Below are positions 25,420 to 34,724 of a DNA stretch of 60,214 nucleotides, one piece after another (position 1 is the stretch's first letter; each line of letters opens with the position of its first letter). The stretch comes from Fidelibacterota bacterium. Lineage in GTDB: Bacteria > Fidelibacterota > Marinisomatia > SCGC-AAA003-L08 > TS1B11. The DNA is taken from NCBI GenBank assembly GCA_020354025.1, contig CP070638.1, positions 1,540,335-1,600,548 of the forward strand, written 5' to 3'. The translations under genes and the position numbers were made by a program. The notes under the pieces are model-generated. The model was not told where the DNA came from, did not search any database, and saw only the letters and a list, made by a program, of their open reading frames with translations.

Positions 25420-26679
25420 TCACCCGCCCTCTTTTCTCAAACGGATAGTCTTATTAACGATGATAGGCTTGGCCCAGAAACCTATGCTCAGGATATAACC
25501 CAAGGTCACATATAAGAACAACATCCCGATCTTAAGTCCACCGAACAGGTCACCCAGACCGCCGATGATCAGTGGAACGAAGGCTCCACCAACAATCCCG
25601 GTGCAGAGGATTCCGGAGAAGGAGCCGTGATGTTTCTCAACGGAGTTCAGAGCCAGCGAGAAGATAACGGACCACATGACGGACAGGAAAAATCCGGAGG
25701 CCGGCAATCCATACAAGGCCATCTTAGCAGTCCCGGTAAGCGCCAGCGTCAGGCTAAGAATCGCTGCTATGGTGAACCAGATTATCACTTTACGGCTATC
25801 AAAAAACTTCAAGAGGATCAGACCTAGGACACAACCCGCAGTCAATAGACCCCAGAAGTAAGAAACAGCGTCTGCGCCAACCACCAAGGGATCAAAGTCA
25901 TGATACACAACCAAGTACTTGGACATCCAGTTGGCAAATCCTTGTTCGGTACCCACATAGGCAAAGATACCGAGGAAATAGAGAACCACCTGTCTGTCCC
26001 TGAAGAGGCCCAAGGTTGTCTGCAGGGTTCCCACCCGTTCATCTTCTTTCAATTCCAACTTGGGCAAACGGACCGAAGCCAGTACGAAGACCATCACTAG
26101 CGTCACAGCAGTAAATACCCAGTACAGCGATACCCATGGCAAAGACTCGGGGACCACAGCAGCTAGAGCCTGGATCAGGACATTGCCCTTACCGGTGAAA
26201 TTTTGCAGGTTCAGCACCAGGTAGGTATAGACCTGAGGACTCAAGAACGACGCCAGCCCAAAAACCAGTTGGGCCATCACCGAATTAAACGCAAAGTGCT
26301 CCTCTCCGCCAGCGATACGTAGCAATGGATTTATCGCAACCTGCAGCATTGCCATCCCTATTCCAATCAGGAAAAGCGAAAACATCGCTATATAAAAACT
26401 TGGAAAAGAGGCAAACAGGAACGATCCAATGAGCGCCAGAACAAATGCTGCCGTCATAATAATTTTCGCACTGAACTTGTCAACTAGAATGCCGGAAGGA
26501 ATCGACATTACTCCGTAAGCTGCGAAAAAGGAGAATGGCAGAAAGGCGGCCAGCGCCAGGTGGGTAAGATTAAATCCCTCAATAATATCCGGGATCAATG
26601 GCCCCAGGATATTCGTAAGGAAAGAGATCACGAAGAAAATCAGGAAAATTAACAGCACTATAAAATAATTTCTTTTCAT
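25420..26679 (-). CDS. MFS sugar transporter (FucP/glucose-galactose type)
   Basis: 419 residues with twelve predicted membrane helices. The N-terminal half has GPLIPDIIEGFNLTHLALA and IPSGILVDKFSAK, similar to the helix 2-3 loop of the fucose/glucose-galactose permeases; ALNSVEKHHGSFSGILCTGIVGG in the second half also fits. It imports a monosaccharide, probably with protons. It starts 30 bp after the GH2 gene and ends 7 bp before the kinase, which suggests hydrolysis outside the inner membrane, then uptake, then phosphorylation. Confidence 0.85.
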   Translation of the reverse strand: MKRNYFIVLLIFLIFFVISFLTNILGPLIPDIIEGFNLTHLALAAFLPFSFFAAYGVMSIPSGILVDKFSAKIIMTAAFVLALIGSFLFASFPSFYIAMFSLFLIGIGMAMLQVAINPLLRIAGGEEHFAFNSVMAQLVFGLASFLSPQVYTYLVLNLQNFTGKGNVLIQALAAVVPESLPWVSLYWVFTAVTLVMVFVLASVRLPKLELKEDERVGTLQTTLGLFRDRQVVLYFLGIFAYVGTEQGFANWMSKYLVVYHDFDPLVVGADAVSYFWGLLTAGCVLGLILLKFFDSRKVIIWFTIAAILSLTLALTGTAKMALYGLPASGFFLSVMWSVIFSLALNSVEKHHGSFSGILCTGIVGGAFVPLIIGGLGDLFGGLKIGMLFLYVTLGYILSIGFWAKPIIVNKTIRLRKEGG

Positions 26680-26709
26680 CGAGATTCGGCTCCTTGGTTA
26701 ATCTTACTG

Positions 26710-29340
26710 CTACTTGACGTTCCAGCCGGTGACAGCCAATTTAGGCCGATCATCTTTCAAATCCCGGGCACTAAAATGTGCCTGTAGCTGACGACTCTCA
26801 CCAGGTAACAGACTAATATAATTATCTTCCCAGAAAACCGGCAAAACCACCTCGCCGCTTTCTTCACCGACAATCTGCAATTCGATACAAAATGCAATGT
26901 GATTGTCCGGATTACTTATCGATACCTCCACAAATTGTTCTCCACTCTCAATCCTGTCCCGGTAGTCTACCGCCAGGGTTGCGCCGGGTAGGTCGGCCAG
27001 ATCCTTAAAATCAGCATACTGCTTGGTTGGCGTATAGAACCACCTGCTGTTTTCATAGTCGGGAACATCCTCCTGGGCTGAAAGCCAATAGAAATTCTGA
27101 CCGACCTCTTCACCATCCGTCAAATCCACCAGGCGCAGATCAACAAAATAGACCGATGTGACTTCCAGATCATCCGGAAGATCCATTATTTTCTGCGAGC
27201 TGTTCGCAGGCAAGTCAAACTCCATCCGATGCTCAAATAGTTTCTCCGAGTGCATATTAAAAACGCTTATTTGCGCCGCCATGGCCGGATATTCCCTTAA
27301 CGTCTCATTCGCTGCCCAGATATCCTCGAAAGAATAGCGGTACAGCAGATGCAGCGGCTGACAGGCTTTTTTAGCGCCATAGAACGCGCCATTGGGCATC
27401 AGGTAACTGTCATAAAGCTGCCAATACATCTCCGGCCAAGCTGAATTCACCATCCATTGTATGAGGCCCGTTGAATTCGGTTTGTGGGCTACGAAAGCCT
27501 CGAACATTGGCCGCATCAGCTCATAATTCATTAACTGGGCTTTTCTCACGTAATCTTCCACTCCGCTTGCATGACCATAGCGCTCGTTGAGACCGGTACT
27601 ATATCTCTCAAGGGTGTTGAATTCATTCCGACCGCAATGAAAGTCCCAGAGCTCGTTGATAGGCCACAACCTGTCTTCGGGGATCATCTTTTTAACGCTG
27701 GCAAGGGGCGGAACCTGAGCCCCGGGTCCGGTTTCAGTATTAAAACCGAAAGCGCCGCCACGCTTTGTGTCGGCGTACCAATAAACTGGTACCGTAAACG
27801 CATAAGGTCCACGCATTTTCATCCGGGTTGGTCCGGTTATTTCGCTTTCTCTTTCACTGGCCGCCATGACACACGGACGAACAGGATCGTACTTTTTCAA
27901 AATTTCCAAGTACTCTCTTTCCAGCGCGGGCCGCGGGATCATGTCACTGCCCGCCATCCACACAAAAATACTCGGGTGATTTCGCAACCAGACGATCTGA
28001 TCGCGCCAATAATCCGCTACAAGTTTGATATCTTCAGCGGTTTTGACACCGCCAAATTCGTCACAGGCTTTGCCGAGATAACCTTCCCACTCCCACTGAC
28101 AGCTCCAACCCGCCATTATCAGAATTCCATAACGGTCGCACAAATCGTAAAGTGTCTCGTCCTTGCCCCAGAATCCTTCCAGCCGGATTGCATTAAGGTT
28201 CATGTGCTTGATATATTTGATCTGAGCCTCGAGGTTCTCGGCTGTATTCGCCAGCAGTAGATCCTCCACCCAACCACCACCCTTGATCAGGATTGGCTCA
28301 CCGTTTACTTTAAAACCACGATGCCCGATATCGTTTACATAATCTTCGACTTTACGGATCCCGAATTTGAAATCCACCTGATCGGAAATTTGCCCATCAA
28401 CCACGCATTCCAGATGAATATCATACAAGTGTGGTTCACCGAAATTATGCGGCCACCAGAGTTCTGGATTCTCAATCCTCAATTGAGGGAACTCATTGGG
28501 ATTTAAAGTGACCGTTTCTACAGCGCCTGGATTGAGTGACACCTGTTTTTCGAAGGCAATCTCGCCGATCTGACCTTTGAGCTTTCCAACTACTTTCTCC
28601 GGCTTATGATTGCGTAGCAGCAAGGAAATGTTCAGGTCTGCCGTGACAGGTTCTCCAAAATTGATATCACTTATCACATATGGGTTTTGAATCTGGAGGG
28701 CATCGGAAAAGTGGATCGACACGGTTCGGAATATTCCCATATTTGCGTCCGGCGGTCGCGGATTCCAGTCGACAAATCCGATGGTGAAATCGCCTGGTTG
28801 CGGCGGAAAAACTTCGACTGCAAGGCAGTTCTGACCCGGTTTGAGCTTGCCGGTTACATTCAGTTCAAAGCGTCTGAATGCGCCAAACATCGAATCCGAA
28901 GAAGCAATCTGCTGCCCGTTCAGCCACACATTTGCCCGGTAATTGATACCATCAAATTTCAGATTGGCAATCTGGGATGATTGCCTGTTTTCAATCTTGA
29001 AAGTCTTGCGAAACCACCAGGACTTTTTATATTGTTCCGTTGCTATTCTTTCCAGATTATCAGAGTAATAAATGTTCTCATAGAGGCCATTTTTTACCTG
29101 AGCATCCAAAACGGTCGTTGGTACTATTGTAGCGTACCAGTCATCTGCTTCAAAATCAGGATTGCTGATTTCCGTTCCGTCTTGTGGGATCTGTTCCACG
29201 GACTGAATTTGCCATCCATCCCGAAGGGTGATTGTTTGTGGCGGATGGATTCCTGAGCACTGCATAAGCAGGCAGACCCACAAGCACGCACCTAAGTAGA
29301 AAACTGGCGCAAGAATACTATTTAATGTTATTCTAATCAT
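26710..29340 (-). CDS. Glycoside hydrolase family 2, exo-beta-D-glucosaminidase (CsxA)-like lipoprotein
   Basis: 876 residues from the ATG at 29340, which has GGGGGAC just before it; an ATG at 29352 is also possible. The leader ends in LLMQC, a lipobox. The N-terminal jelly-roll sugar-binding domain has WWFRKTFKI and FDGINYRANVWLNGQQI. The Ig-like and TIM-barrel domains follow, with NHPSIFVWMAGSD and then FNTETGPG 70 residues later. In Amycolatopsis CsxA the acid/base is Asp469 and the nucleophile Glu541, 72 apart; other GH2 enzymes have N-E at the first site. This points to beta-glucosamine or a related non-reducing sugar as substrate. Confidence 0.8.
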   Translation of the reverse strand: MIRITLNSILAPVFYLGACLWVCLLMQCSGIHPPQTITLRDGWQIQSVEQIPQDGTEISNPDFEADDWYATIVPTTVLDAQVKNGLYENIYYSDNLERIATEQYKKSWWFRKTFKIENRQSSQIANLKFDGINYRANVWLNGQQIASSDSMFGAFRRFELNVTGKLKPGQNCLAVEVFPPQPGDFTIGFVDWNPRPPDANMGIFRTVSIHFSDALQIQNPYVISDINFGEPVTADLNISLLLRNHKPEKVVGKLKGQIGEIAFEKQVSLNPGAVETVTLNPNEFPQLRIENPELWWPHNFGEPHLYDIHLECVVDGQISDQVDFKFGIRKVEDYVNDIGHRGFKVNGEPILIKGGGWVEDLLLANTAENLEAQIKYIKHMNLNAIRLEGFWGKDETLYDLCDRYGILIMAGWSCQWEWEGYLGKACDEFGGVKTAEDIKLVADYWRDQIVWLRNHPSIFVWMAGSDMIPRPALEREYLEILKKYDPVRPCVMAASERESEITGPTRMKMRGPYAFTVPVYWYADTKRGGAFGFNTETGPGAQVPPLASVKKMIPEDRLWPINELWDFHCGRNEFNTLERYSTGLNERYGHASGVEDYVRKAQLMNYELMRPMFEAFVAHKPNSTGLIQWMVNSAWPEMYWQLYDSYLMPNGAFYGAKKACQPLHLLYRYSFEDIWAANETLREYPAMAAQISVFNMHSEKLFEHRMEFDLPANSSQKIMDLPDDLEVTSVYFVDLRLVDLTDGEEVGQNFYWLSAQEDVPDYENSRWFYTPTKQYADFKDLADLPGATLAVDYRDRIESGEQFVEVSISNPDNHIAFCIELQIVGEESGEVVLPVFWEDNYISLLPGESRQLQAHFSARDLKDDRPKLAVTGWNVK

Positions 29341-29352
29341 ATTGTCCCCCAT

Positions 29353-29657
29353 CTGATGTTACCGCAATCATAAGGAACGCACAATAAAAATGCAGGCTGA
29401 AATCGCATCAGAGCTTGTCGAGATATCAAGTTGATAGACATTGTTTACACTTTGGAGTATAATAAAGTTGAGGTTCTTGTACCTGGGACCATCCAGAGTG
29501 GTCACCCTGGCCGGTTAGGCTACGCAGAAGAAAGCTTACTCGGCCGTTTTGGATGGGATGTCCGCTCTTTTCATCCGCTGGTAAGGAGTCAGGTATTACT
29601 GGTAAGCTCCGCCCCCTCTTCCAGTTGGATCTTAACGCCTCTCACGGGATATGCAGG
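29353..29657. other. Intergenic region containing repeat copy B
   Basis: 305 bp between the GH2 start and the metallophosphoesterase end. It contains the second copy of the direct repeat. No gene is seen. Confidence 0.5.
29457..29514 (+). repeat. Direct repeat flanking the ROK-MFS-GH2 cassette, copy B
   Basis: Pairs with 24365-24422. Here GGACCA and TGGTC can form a small hairpin around TCCAGAG. The two copies enclose exactly the three-gene cassette. Confidence 0.75.
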
Positions 29658-30590
29658 TCATTCAGAAATCCCTCTCGGATTCTTCTGCCATACCCATTCG
29701 TCAATTACAGTCAGATTACGACCCGGTCGAGCATCGATCGTCTGTACGAGCGCGGTTTCTCCCTCAATAGTTATGAACGTAACGGCAGCAAATGAAGTGG
29801 TATCAGGTGTAAAGGCTGTTTTATTCACAACCGGCTGTGAATCTTTCCAATTGGCGCCACCACAACCATTAACGATGTGAACCATCCCACTTTCGTGATC
29901 TACCGTCCCATCTGGCAATAATGGATGTGTTCGTACATTCACGTGTGCATGTCCATGAAAGATGAAGTCGCCGCCATGCGTGTGAAATTTTTCCAGCCAG
30001 GATTCGCACTTGTCCAGGTAACTGCTTTTATACGTAAGGTCTCCATAACAGGGAGGATGCCAGAATCCGATCAGCCAGTCATCGGCAGGGATATTCACCA
30101 GCTCCTGATCCAGCCAGGTCTGCATAGTTGCCGCGTCGGTAAAATAAGCGTCACATGCGATTATATGGATATTTCCCTTCTGATAGGAATAGAAATGGGT
30201 TGTATTGTTCGCGGAGTTGACAGGTAACACGCCCTTTGTATGCTTATCGTAGGTGCTCCTTATGTCATCATGATTGCTGGTGCACATGAAAAACTTCCCT
30301 GGTAAAAAGAGCGAGTCTATGCCTTTGTAATCCAGGGACTTCTGCCAATCCTCTTCTCTGCCCTGACTAGAGAAATCACCGGTATGAATTTGAAAATCCC
30401 AATCGGTGACCTTATGCAGCAATACGTCGGCAATGCTCTCACAGGCATTGTCCTTATTTTCTCTTGAATCACCCCATAGAGCTATTTTAACTCTTTCTTG
30501 ACTCCAAGAATTCAGAGGCATGATCAAGATGAGAATCACAAACTCCAGAAATACAACGCTACTCAGTGACAGACCGTGTTTTCTCCTCAC
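29658..30590 (-). CDS. Secreted calcineurin-like metallophosphoesterase
   Basis: 310 residues with a signal peptide or N-terminal anchor (about 1-30, ending SWSQ). Metal-binding motifs appear in order: WGDSR, HTGDFSSQG, TSNHDDI, FWHPP and HGHAHVNVRTH. These are the Asp, Asn and His ligands of the two-metal phosphoesterase fold. Substrate is unknown; exported members include acid phosphatases and phosphodiesterases. It is on the same strand as the sugar cassette but separated from it by a 305-bp gap and repeat copy B. Confidence 0.85.
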   Translation of the reverse strand: MRRKHGLSLSSVVFLEFVILILIMPLNSWSQERVKIALWGDSRENKDNACESIADVLLHKVTDWDFQIHTGDFSSQGREEDWQKSLDYKGIDSLFLPGKFFMCTSNHDDIRSTYDKHTKGVLPVNSANNTTHFYSYQKGNIHIIACDAYFTDAATMQTWLDQELVNIPADDWLIGFWHPPCYGDLTYKSSYLDKCESWLEKFHTHGGDFIFHGHAHVNVRTHPLLPDGTVDHESGMVHIVNGCGGANWKDSQPVVNKTAFTPDTTSFAAVTFITIEGETALVQTIDARPGRNLTVIDEWVWQKNPRGISE

Positions 30591-30879
30591 GATATTCTTC
30601 CCTACTCTTAGTTTATCTGAAAAAGGCAGGTTTTAACTTTAGGCAAGAAACAAGAGAGTTTATTGTGCGTGTCAAAGTTATTTTCTACACCTTAACTGAA
30701 GTGTCTTCATTTTATCCGCACCGACTGACCTAAAAAATCATTGGGTACTGGACACGCTTTGATGCCATCTTAATCCATTTCCCTTTCCTATTTCAGATTT
30801 ATTCGAGGGAGAGCAGTGATCTGCTTATCCCGCATTCTGCAAGGTCAACCTGCCATCAAGGAAGCAACACTGAAGTCCG

Positions 30880-30952
30880 AGCCACCTGGCGGATTCGAAC
30901 CGCCGACCTGCCGATTACGAATCGGCTGCTCTACCAGCTGAGCTAAGGTGGC
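30880..30952 (-). tRNA. tRNA-Thr (anticodon CGT)
   Basis: Reading the minus strand from 30952: acceptor GCCACCT pairs with AGGTGGC, D-arm AGCTCAGCTGGTAGAGC, anticodon stem-loop GCCGATTCGTAATCGGC with anticodon CGT, T-loop GGTTCGAATCC and discriminator U. It stands alone at a visible composition step; DNA to the right is more GC-rich. Confidence 0.95.
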
Positions 30953-31115
30953 GCTGGCCGGGTGCTGGCGAAGGCGGCAAAAGTTAATGAAATTTCCCCG
31001 GTTGTGGGGGCGAATCGGAGGGCGGTATGTCAGCTATTGGTCAGACAACCTGATGACGAACCGCCGATTCATGCCTAACTTTCTGCATCAGTTTTTTAAA
31101 AGCGGGAATCCAGCA

Positions 31116-31823
31116 ATGAACTCACACATCCAGCGGTTGTTACCGCCTTTCACAACGGCACTGCTTTTCTTTACCGCCTGCTCTACACCTCATGTTGATC
31201 TCCAGTCCGGCGACCGAATAATCTTCCTGGGAGACTCCATTACCATGCAAGGCGACCAGCCAGGCGGGTATGTTACTATCGTCCGGGACACTCTCACAGC
31301 CAGGCACCCGGACCTGGGCTTGGAGATCATCGGCGCCGGCATTAGCGGCAACAAGGTGCCCAACCTTCAGGACCGTCTACATAGGGACGTACTCTCCAAG
31401 GAGCCTACCATCGTCTTTATCTATATCGGGATAAACGACGTGTGGCACTCCCTCAAGCCCCAGGGGGGCACTCCCAGGAACCGCTACGAAACCGGACTAC
31501 GAAGTATTCTCAGCAGGATCACTGGCAGCGGAGCCCGCGCTGTGCTCTGTACCCCCTCGGTCATCGGTGAGCGATACGACGGGGCCAACTCCCTGGATAC
31601 GATGCTGGACGAATACAGCACCGCTAGCCGCCAGGTGGCCCGGGAGCTAGAGATACCCCTGCTGGACCTTCGGAAAGCCTTCATCAGGTACTTGCGGAAC
31701 CACAATCCAGACAACCTGGAGAAAGGCATACTGACCTACGACGGGGTGCACCTGAACGAGGCGGGCAACCGGCTGGTGGCGGGGGAGGTCCTGTGGACGC
31801 TGGGTGAGAGAGGGATAAAGTGA
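31116..31823 (+). CDS. SGNH/GDSL hydrolase lipoprotein
   Basis: 235 residues from the ATG at 31116. That start is chosen because GGGAA precedes it and it gives a clean lipoprotein signal (LLFFTAC, lipid on Cys). Upstream in-frame starts would run into tRNA-Thr. The SGNH blocks are FLGDSIT (nucleophile Ser), IGAGISGNKV, IYIGINDVW (G-x-N-D) and DGVHLNEAG (Asp and His). Such enzymes remove acyl or acetyl groups from sugars or lipids. It is probably periplasmic or on the inner face of the outer membrane. Confidence 0.85.
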   Translation: MNSHIQRLLPPFTTALLFFTACSTPHVDLQSGDRIIFLGDSITMQGDQPGGYVTIVRDTLTARHPDLGLEIIGAGISGNKVPNLQDRLHRDVLSKEPTIVFIYIGINDVWHSLKPQGGTPRNRYETGLRSILSRITGSGARAVLCTPSVIGERYDGANSLDTMLDEYSTASRQVARELEIPLLDLRKAFIRYLRNHNPDNLEKGILTYDGVHLNEAGNRLVAGEVLWTLGERGIK

Positions 31824-31903
31824 TAACGTGATGAAACCGATAGACCGCTATATAAGGATTTTATCTTCCCCTTGCATCTTTTTCCGGACAGGAGGTAACC
31901 GTC

Positions 31904-33208
31904 ATGCAGACCTATAGCCGCCGCCGCTTTCTGGGGGCCATCGGCAGGCCCGCCGCCGCTTTCGCCGTAGCCACATTCGACCCGGAGGTCATGAAGAACG
32001 CCCTCACCGCCATATCAGCGAGGAAAGGCAAACCGGAGGATATCGCTGCGGATGAGAGCTACTGGTATCCCGTCCAGCAAGCCTACACGGTGGACCGGAG
32101 CCTCGTCAATCTGAATAACGGCGGCGTTAGTCCCTCGCCAGCTGTGGTGCAGGATTCCATGAAGCGCTACCTGGACTATTCCAACGCGGCCCCGGTATAT
32201 ACCATGTGGCACATCCTCGAACCCCAGCGGGAAGGGGTACGAAAGCGCCTGGCCCGGGCTTTCGGCTGTGATCCGGAAGAAGTAGCCCTTACCCGTAACG
32301 CCTCTGAAGGGCTGGAAATCTGCCAGCTGGGTCTTGATCTCAAGACCGGAGACGAAATCCTGACTACCAACCAGGACTACCCCCGTATGATCACCACCTT
32401 CAAGCAGCGGGAGCGCCGGGAAGGGCTGGTATTGAAAGAATTTTCTATTCCCGTACCCGCTGAAAAGCCCCAGGAAATCGTGGAGCTTTTCGAGCGGAAC
32501 ATCACCCGCAAGACCAAGGTCATCCTCATGTGCCACATGATCAACCTTACCGGGCAGATACTGCCGGTGAAGGAAGTAGTGGCTATGGCCCGTCAACGGG
32601 GAATTCCGGTGATAGTGGATGGGGCCCATGCCCTGGCCCACTTCGACTTCCGGCTTTCGGATCTGAATTGCGACTATTACGCCACCAGCCTGCACAAGTG
32701 GCTCTGCGCTCCCCACGGCACCGGGCTTCTGTACGTGCGTCGGGATAAAATCGCCGACTTATGGCCCATGATGGCCGCGCCGGAGACCATGGACGACGAC
32801 ATCCGTAAGTATGAGGAGATCGGCACCCACCCGGCCGCTAACTACCTGGCCATCGCCGACGCCCTCACTTTCCACCAGGGCATAGGAGCCGCCAACAAGG
32901 AAGCCCGCATGCGCTACCTGCGCGACCGATGGGCCAAGCGACTGCTTAAGCACAACCGCGTCCGGCTGCATACCAGTCTGAAACCACGATTCGCCTGCGG
33001 CTTGGCTACCGTGCAGGTTGAAGGGATTGATCCCGAGCAGCTGACGGATTACCTGTGGAAAAAACATCGTATCATCGTGACTCCCCTTAAGCATCCGGAG
33101 TTCGAGGGCATCCGGGTTACACCCAACGTCTATACCACTCTGGATGAGATTGACCGCTTCTCCGATATCATGGAGACGGTCATCAAGAAGGGACTACCCG
33201 AATCTTGA
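31904..33208 (+). CDS. Tat-exported class V aminotransferase (isopenicillin N epimerase-like)
   Basis: 434 residues with the twin-arginine leader SRRRFLGAIG and a very strong ribosome-binding site (AGGAGGTAA). The PLP fold carries NASEGLE, VDGAHALAHFDF (Asp and His near the cofactor) and TSLHKWLCAPHGTG with the Schiff-base Lys. The closest family is isopenicillin N epimerase/cysteine desulfurase-like. Export by Tat fits a protein that binds its cofactor before leaving the cytoplasm. The real reaction (epimerase, lyase or desulfurase) cannot be told from sequence. Confidence 0.88.
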   Translation: MQTYSRRRFLGAIGRPAAAFAVATFDPEVMKNALTAISARKGKPEDIAADESYWYPVQQAYTVDRSLVNLNNGGVSPSPAVVQDSMKRYLDYSNAAPVYTMWHILEPQREGVRKRLARAFGCDPEEVALTRNASEGLEICQLGLDLKTGDEILTTNQDYPRMITTFKQRERREGLVLKEFSIPVPAEKPQEIVELFERNITRKTKVILMCHMINLTGQILPVKEVVAMARQRGIPVIVDGAHALAHFDFRLSDLNCDYYATSLHKWLCAPHGTGLLYVRRDKIADLWPMMAAPETMDDDIRKYEEIGTHPAANYLAIADALTFHQGIGAANKEARMRYLRDRWAKRLLKHNRVRLHTSLKPRFACGLATVQVEGIDPEQLTDYLWKKHRIIVTPLKHPEFEGIRVTPNVYTTLDEIDRFSDIMETVIKKGLPES

Positions 33209-33327
33209 GGCCAGGGGCCGAAAAGGTGCCGCGGTTGCTAGGAGAATGAGACATAAAGTAGTGGCTTGATGAAGGCGTTAGGCTACAGCCTCGGGTCCTT
33301 ATCTTTCCCTTGCAGTTCTTTCCTTGG

Positions 33328-34119
33328 ATGTGTTTTTTCCCAAGCGCTACCTTCTATGATCCAGGTGAGAGTACCGGTGTATCCGTGAAGGAACTGAACA
33401 CCATCAAACGATTCCGATTTATTTACCGTGCCTGGCGTTTTCGGTGGCTGATCGACCGCGATGAAATCGCCTTCTTGCTGGCTCACTTGAAGAAAGGGCA
33501 ATGCGGAGTGGACATCGGTGCCTATAAAGGCGCTTATGCCTACTGGATGTGGAAGGCAGTCGGCCGGGAAGGCCAGGTGTTTGCCTTCGAGCCTCAACGT
33601 GAACTGGCGGAATACCTATTGGTACCGGGCTGGCAGCAGGTCACGGTTGAAAACCTGGCACTCTCTTCCAGAGCAGGGCAGTCCGTCTTGACGGTTCCCG
33701 GAGAAGGGGCCAGCCCGGGAGCAACGCTGGAAAGAGACCTGCATCCGGGCCAAACCCATACGGTACCGGTCACGACACTTGATATTTATTTCGGCCAACA
33801 ACCCCACCTGCCAATCAGCCTGATCAAGTGTGATGTGGAGGGCCATGAGCTGGCGGTCTTTAAGGGCGGTGAGGGAATTCTGCAATCCCAACGACCCATC
33901 CTGATGTTCGAATGTGAACAGCGACACCATCTACATGACAGCGTCCATGATGTGTTCACCTATCTGGAGGGGCAAGGGTACAATGGTTTTTTCTATCTTA
34001 AGGGGAAATTGCACTCAATAGGCGAGTTCAATATTGCCCAACACCAAGGTCGGTCAGCCGTTTATTACATTAATAATTTCATCTTTCTCCCAAGTGAATC
34101 AGGGGATTTATTCTCTTAA
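33328..34119 (+). CDS. FkbM-family methyltransferase
   Basis: 263 residues from the first ATG; a TTG at 33310 or GTG at 33385 may be the true start, as none has a good ribosome-binding site. The SAM-binding core has GVDIGAYKGAYAYWM, VFAFEPQRE and VENLALS. Later VTTLDIYF, LIKCDVEGHELAVFKGG and ILMFECE are characteristic of FkbM. These enzymes O-methylate sugars or polyketides. The polysaccharide genes at 36-42 kb suggest a surface sugar as substrate. Confidence 0.8.
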   Translation: MCFFPSATFYDPGESTGVSVKELNTIKRFRFIYRAWRFRWLIDRDEIAFLLAHLKKGQCGVDIGAYKGAYAYWMWKAVGREGQVFAFEPQRELAEYLLVPGWQQVTVENLALSSRAGQSVLTVPGEGASPGATLERDLHPGQTHTVPVTTLDIYFGQQPHLPISLIKCDVEGHELAVFKGGEGILQSQRPILMFECEQRHHLHDSVHDVFTYLEGQGYNGFFYLKGKLHSIGEFNIAQHQGRSAVYYINNFIFLPSESGDLFS

Positions 34120-34261
34120 GCCAGGGGAGCGAAACGGATGATAAAGTACACCTTAAGATGGCACATGAATGACGGGCTGGAGGTAATAACCTCGGTCCGG
34201 CCGGGATGGAGATCGGGTACATGAAGCTTTTTACTCAACACCTAACTTGGAACTTGTAAAT

Positions 34262-34723
34262 ATGAACTTGAAACATAAACCACCATGCAATCTGCTCCTA
34301 CCGCTGCTGCTGGTAATGGCTTGTAGTCAATCAGAACCTGAGCGGGAGATCATTGCCACCGATGAGGCCCCCGCAGCCATCGGGCCTTACTCCCAGGCGG
34401 TGCGCGTGGGCTACACCCTCTACCTAGCGGGCCAGATCGGTCTTGACCCGTCCACCGGCCAGCTGGTGCCGGGTGGTATTGAGGCCGAGACCCACCGGGT
34501 AATGGCTAACATCCAGGCCGTCCTTCAGGCAGCGGACTATTACTTTGCCGACGTGGTGCAGGTGCAGGCCTACCTGGCGGACATGAACGAGTACGGAGCG
34601 TTTAATACCATTTATGCCGAATATTTTAGCAACGAGCCACCGGCCCGGGCGGTGGTACAAGCTGCTCGTATTCCCCGGGACGCCCGGGTGGAGGTAATGG
34701 TGATGGCGGTGAAAATACCATAG
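34262..34723 (+). CDS. RidA/YjgF-family protein with a lipoprotein signal
   Basis: 153 residues from the ATG at 34262. The N-terminus is a lipoprotein signal (LLPLLLVMAC), followed by a full Rid domain: AIGPYSQAVRVGYTLYLAGQ, NIQAVLQAA, YFSNEPPARAVVQAARIPRDARVEVMVMA. The Arg that binds the imine carboxylate in RidA is present in RDARVEVM or PPARAVV. Cytosolic RidA deaminates reactive enamines; export of this fold is unusual, and a periplasmic or outer-membrane role is inferred from the signal. Confidence 0.82.
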   Translation: MNLKHKPPCNLLLPLLLVMACSQSEPEREIIATDEAPAAIGPYSQAVRVGYTLYLAGQIGLDPSTGQLVPGGIEAETHRVMANIQAVLQAADYYFADVVQVQAYLADMNEYGAFNTIYAEYFSNEPPARAVVQAARIPRDARVEVMVMAVKIP

Positions 34724-34724
34724 T

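Noticed and set aside
12108-30737. GACTGACCTAAAA present near both 12108 and 30724
   Set aside because: Thirteen bases with no extension on either side and no shared context; not counted as a repeat family.
30820-30850. CCCGCATTCTGCA, partly complementary to the leader hairpin of the 2-3.8 kb duplication
   Set aside because: Only about 12 bases match and the surrounding leader sequence is absent, so chance is likely.
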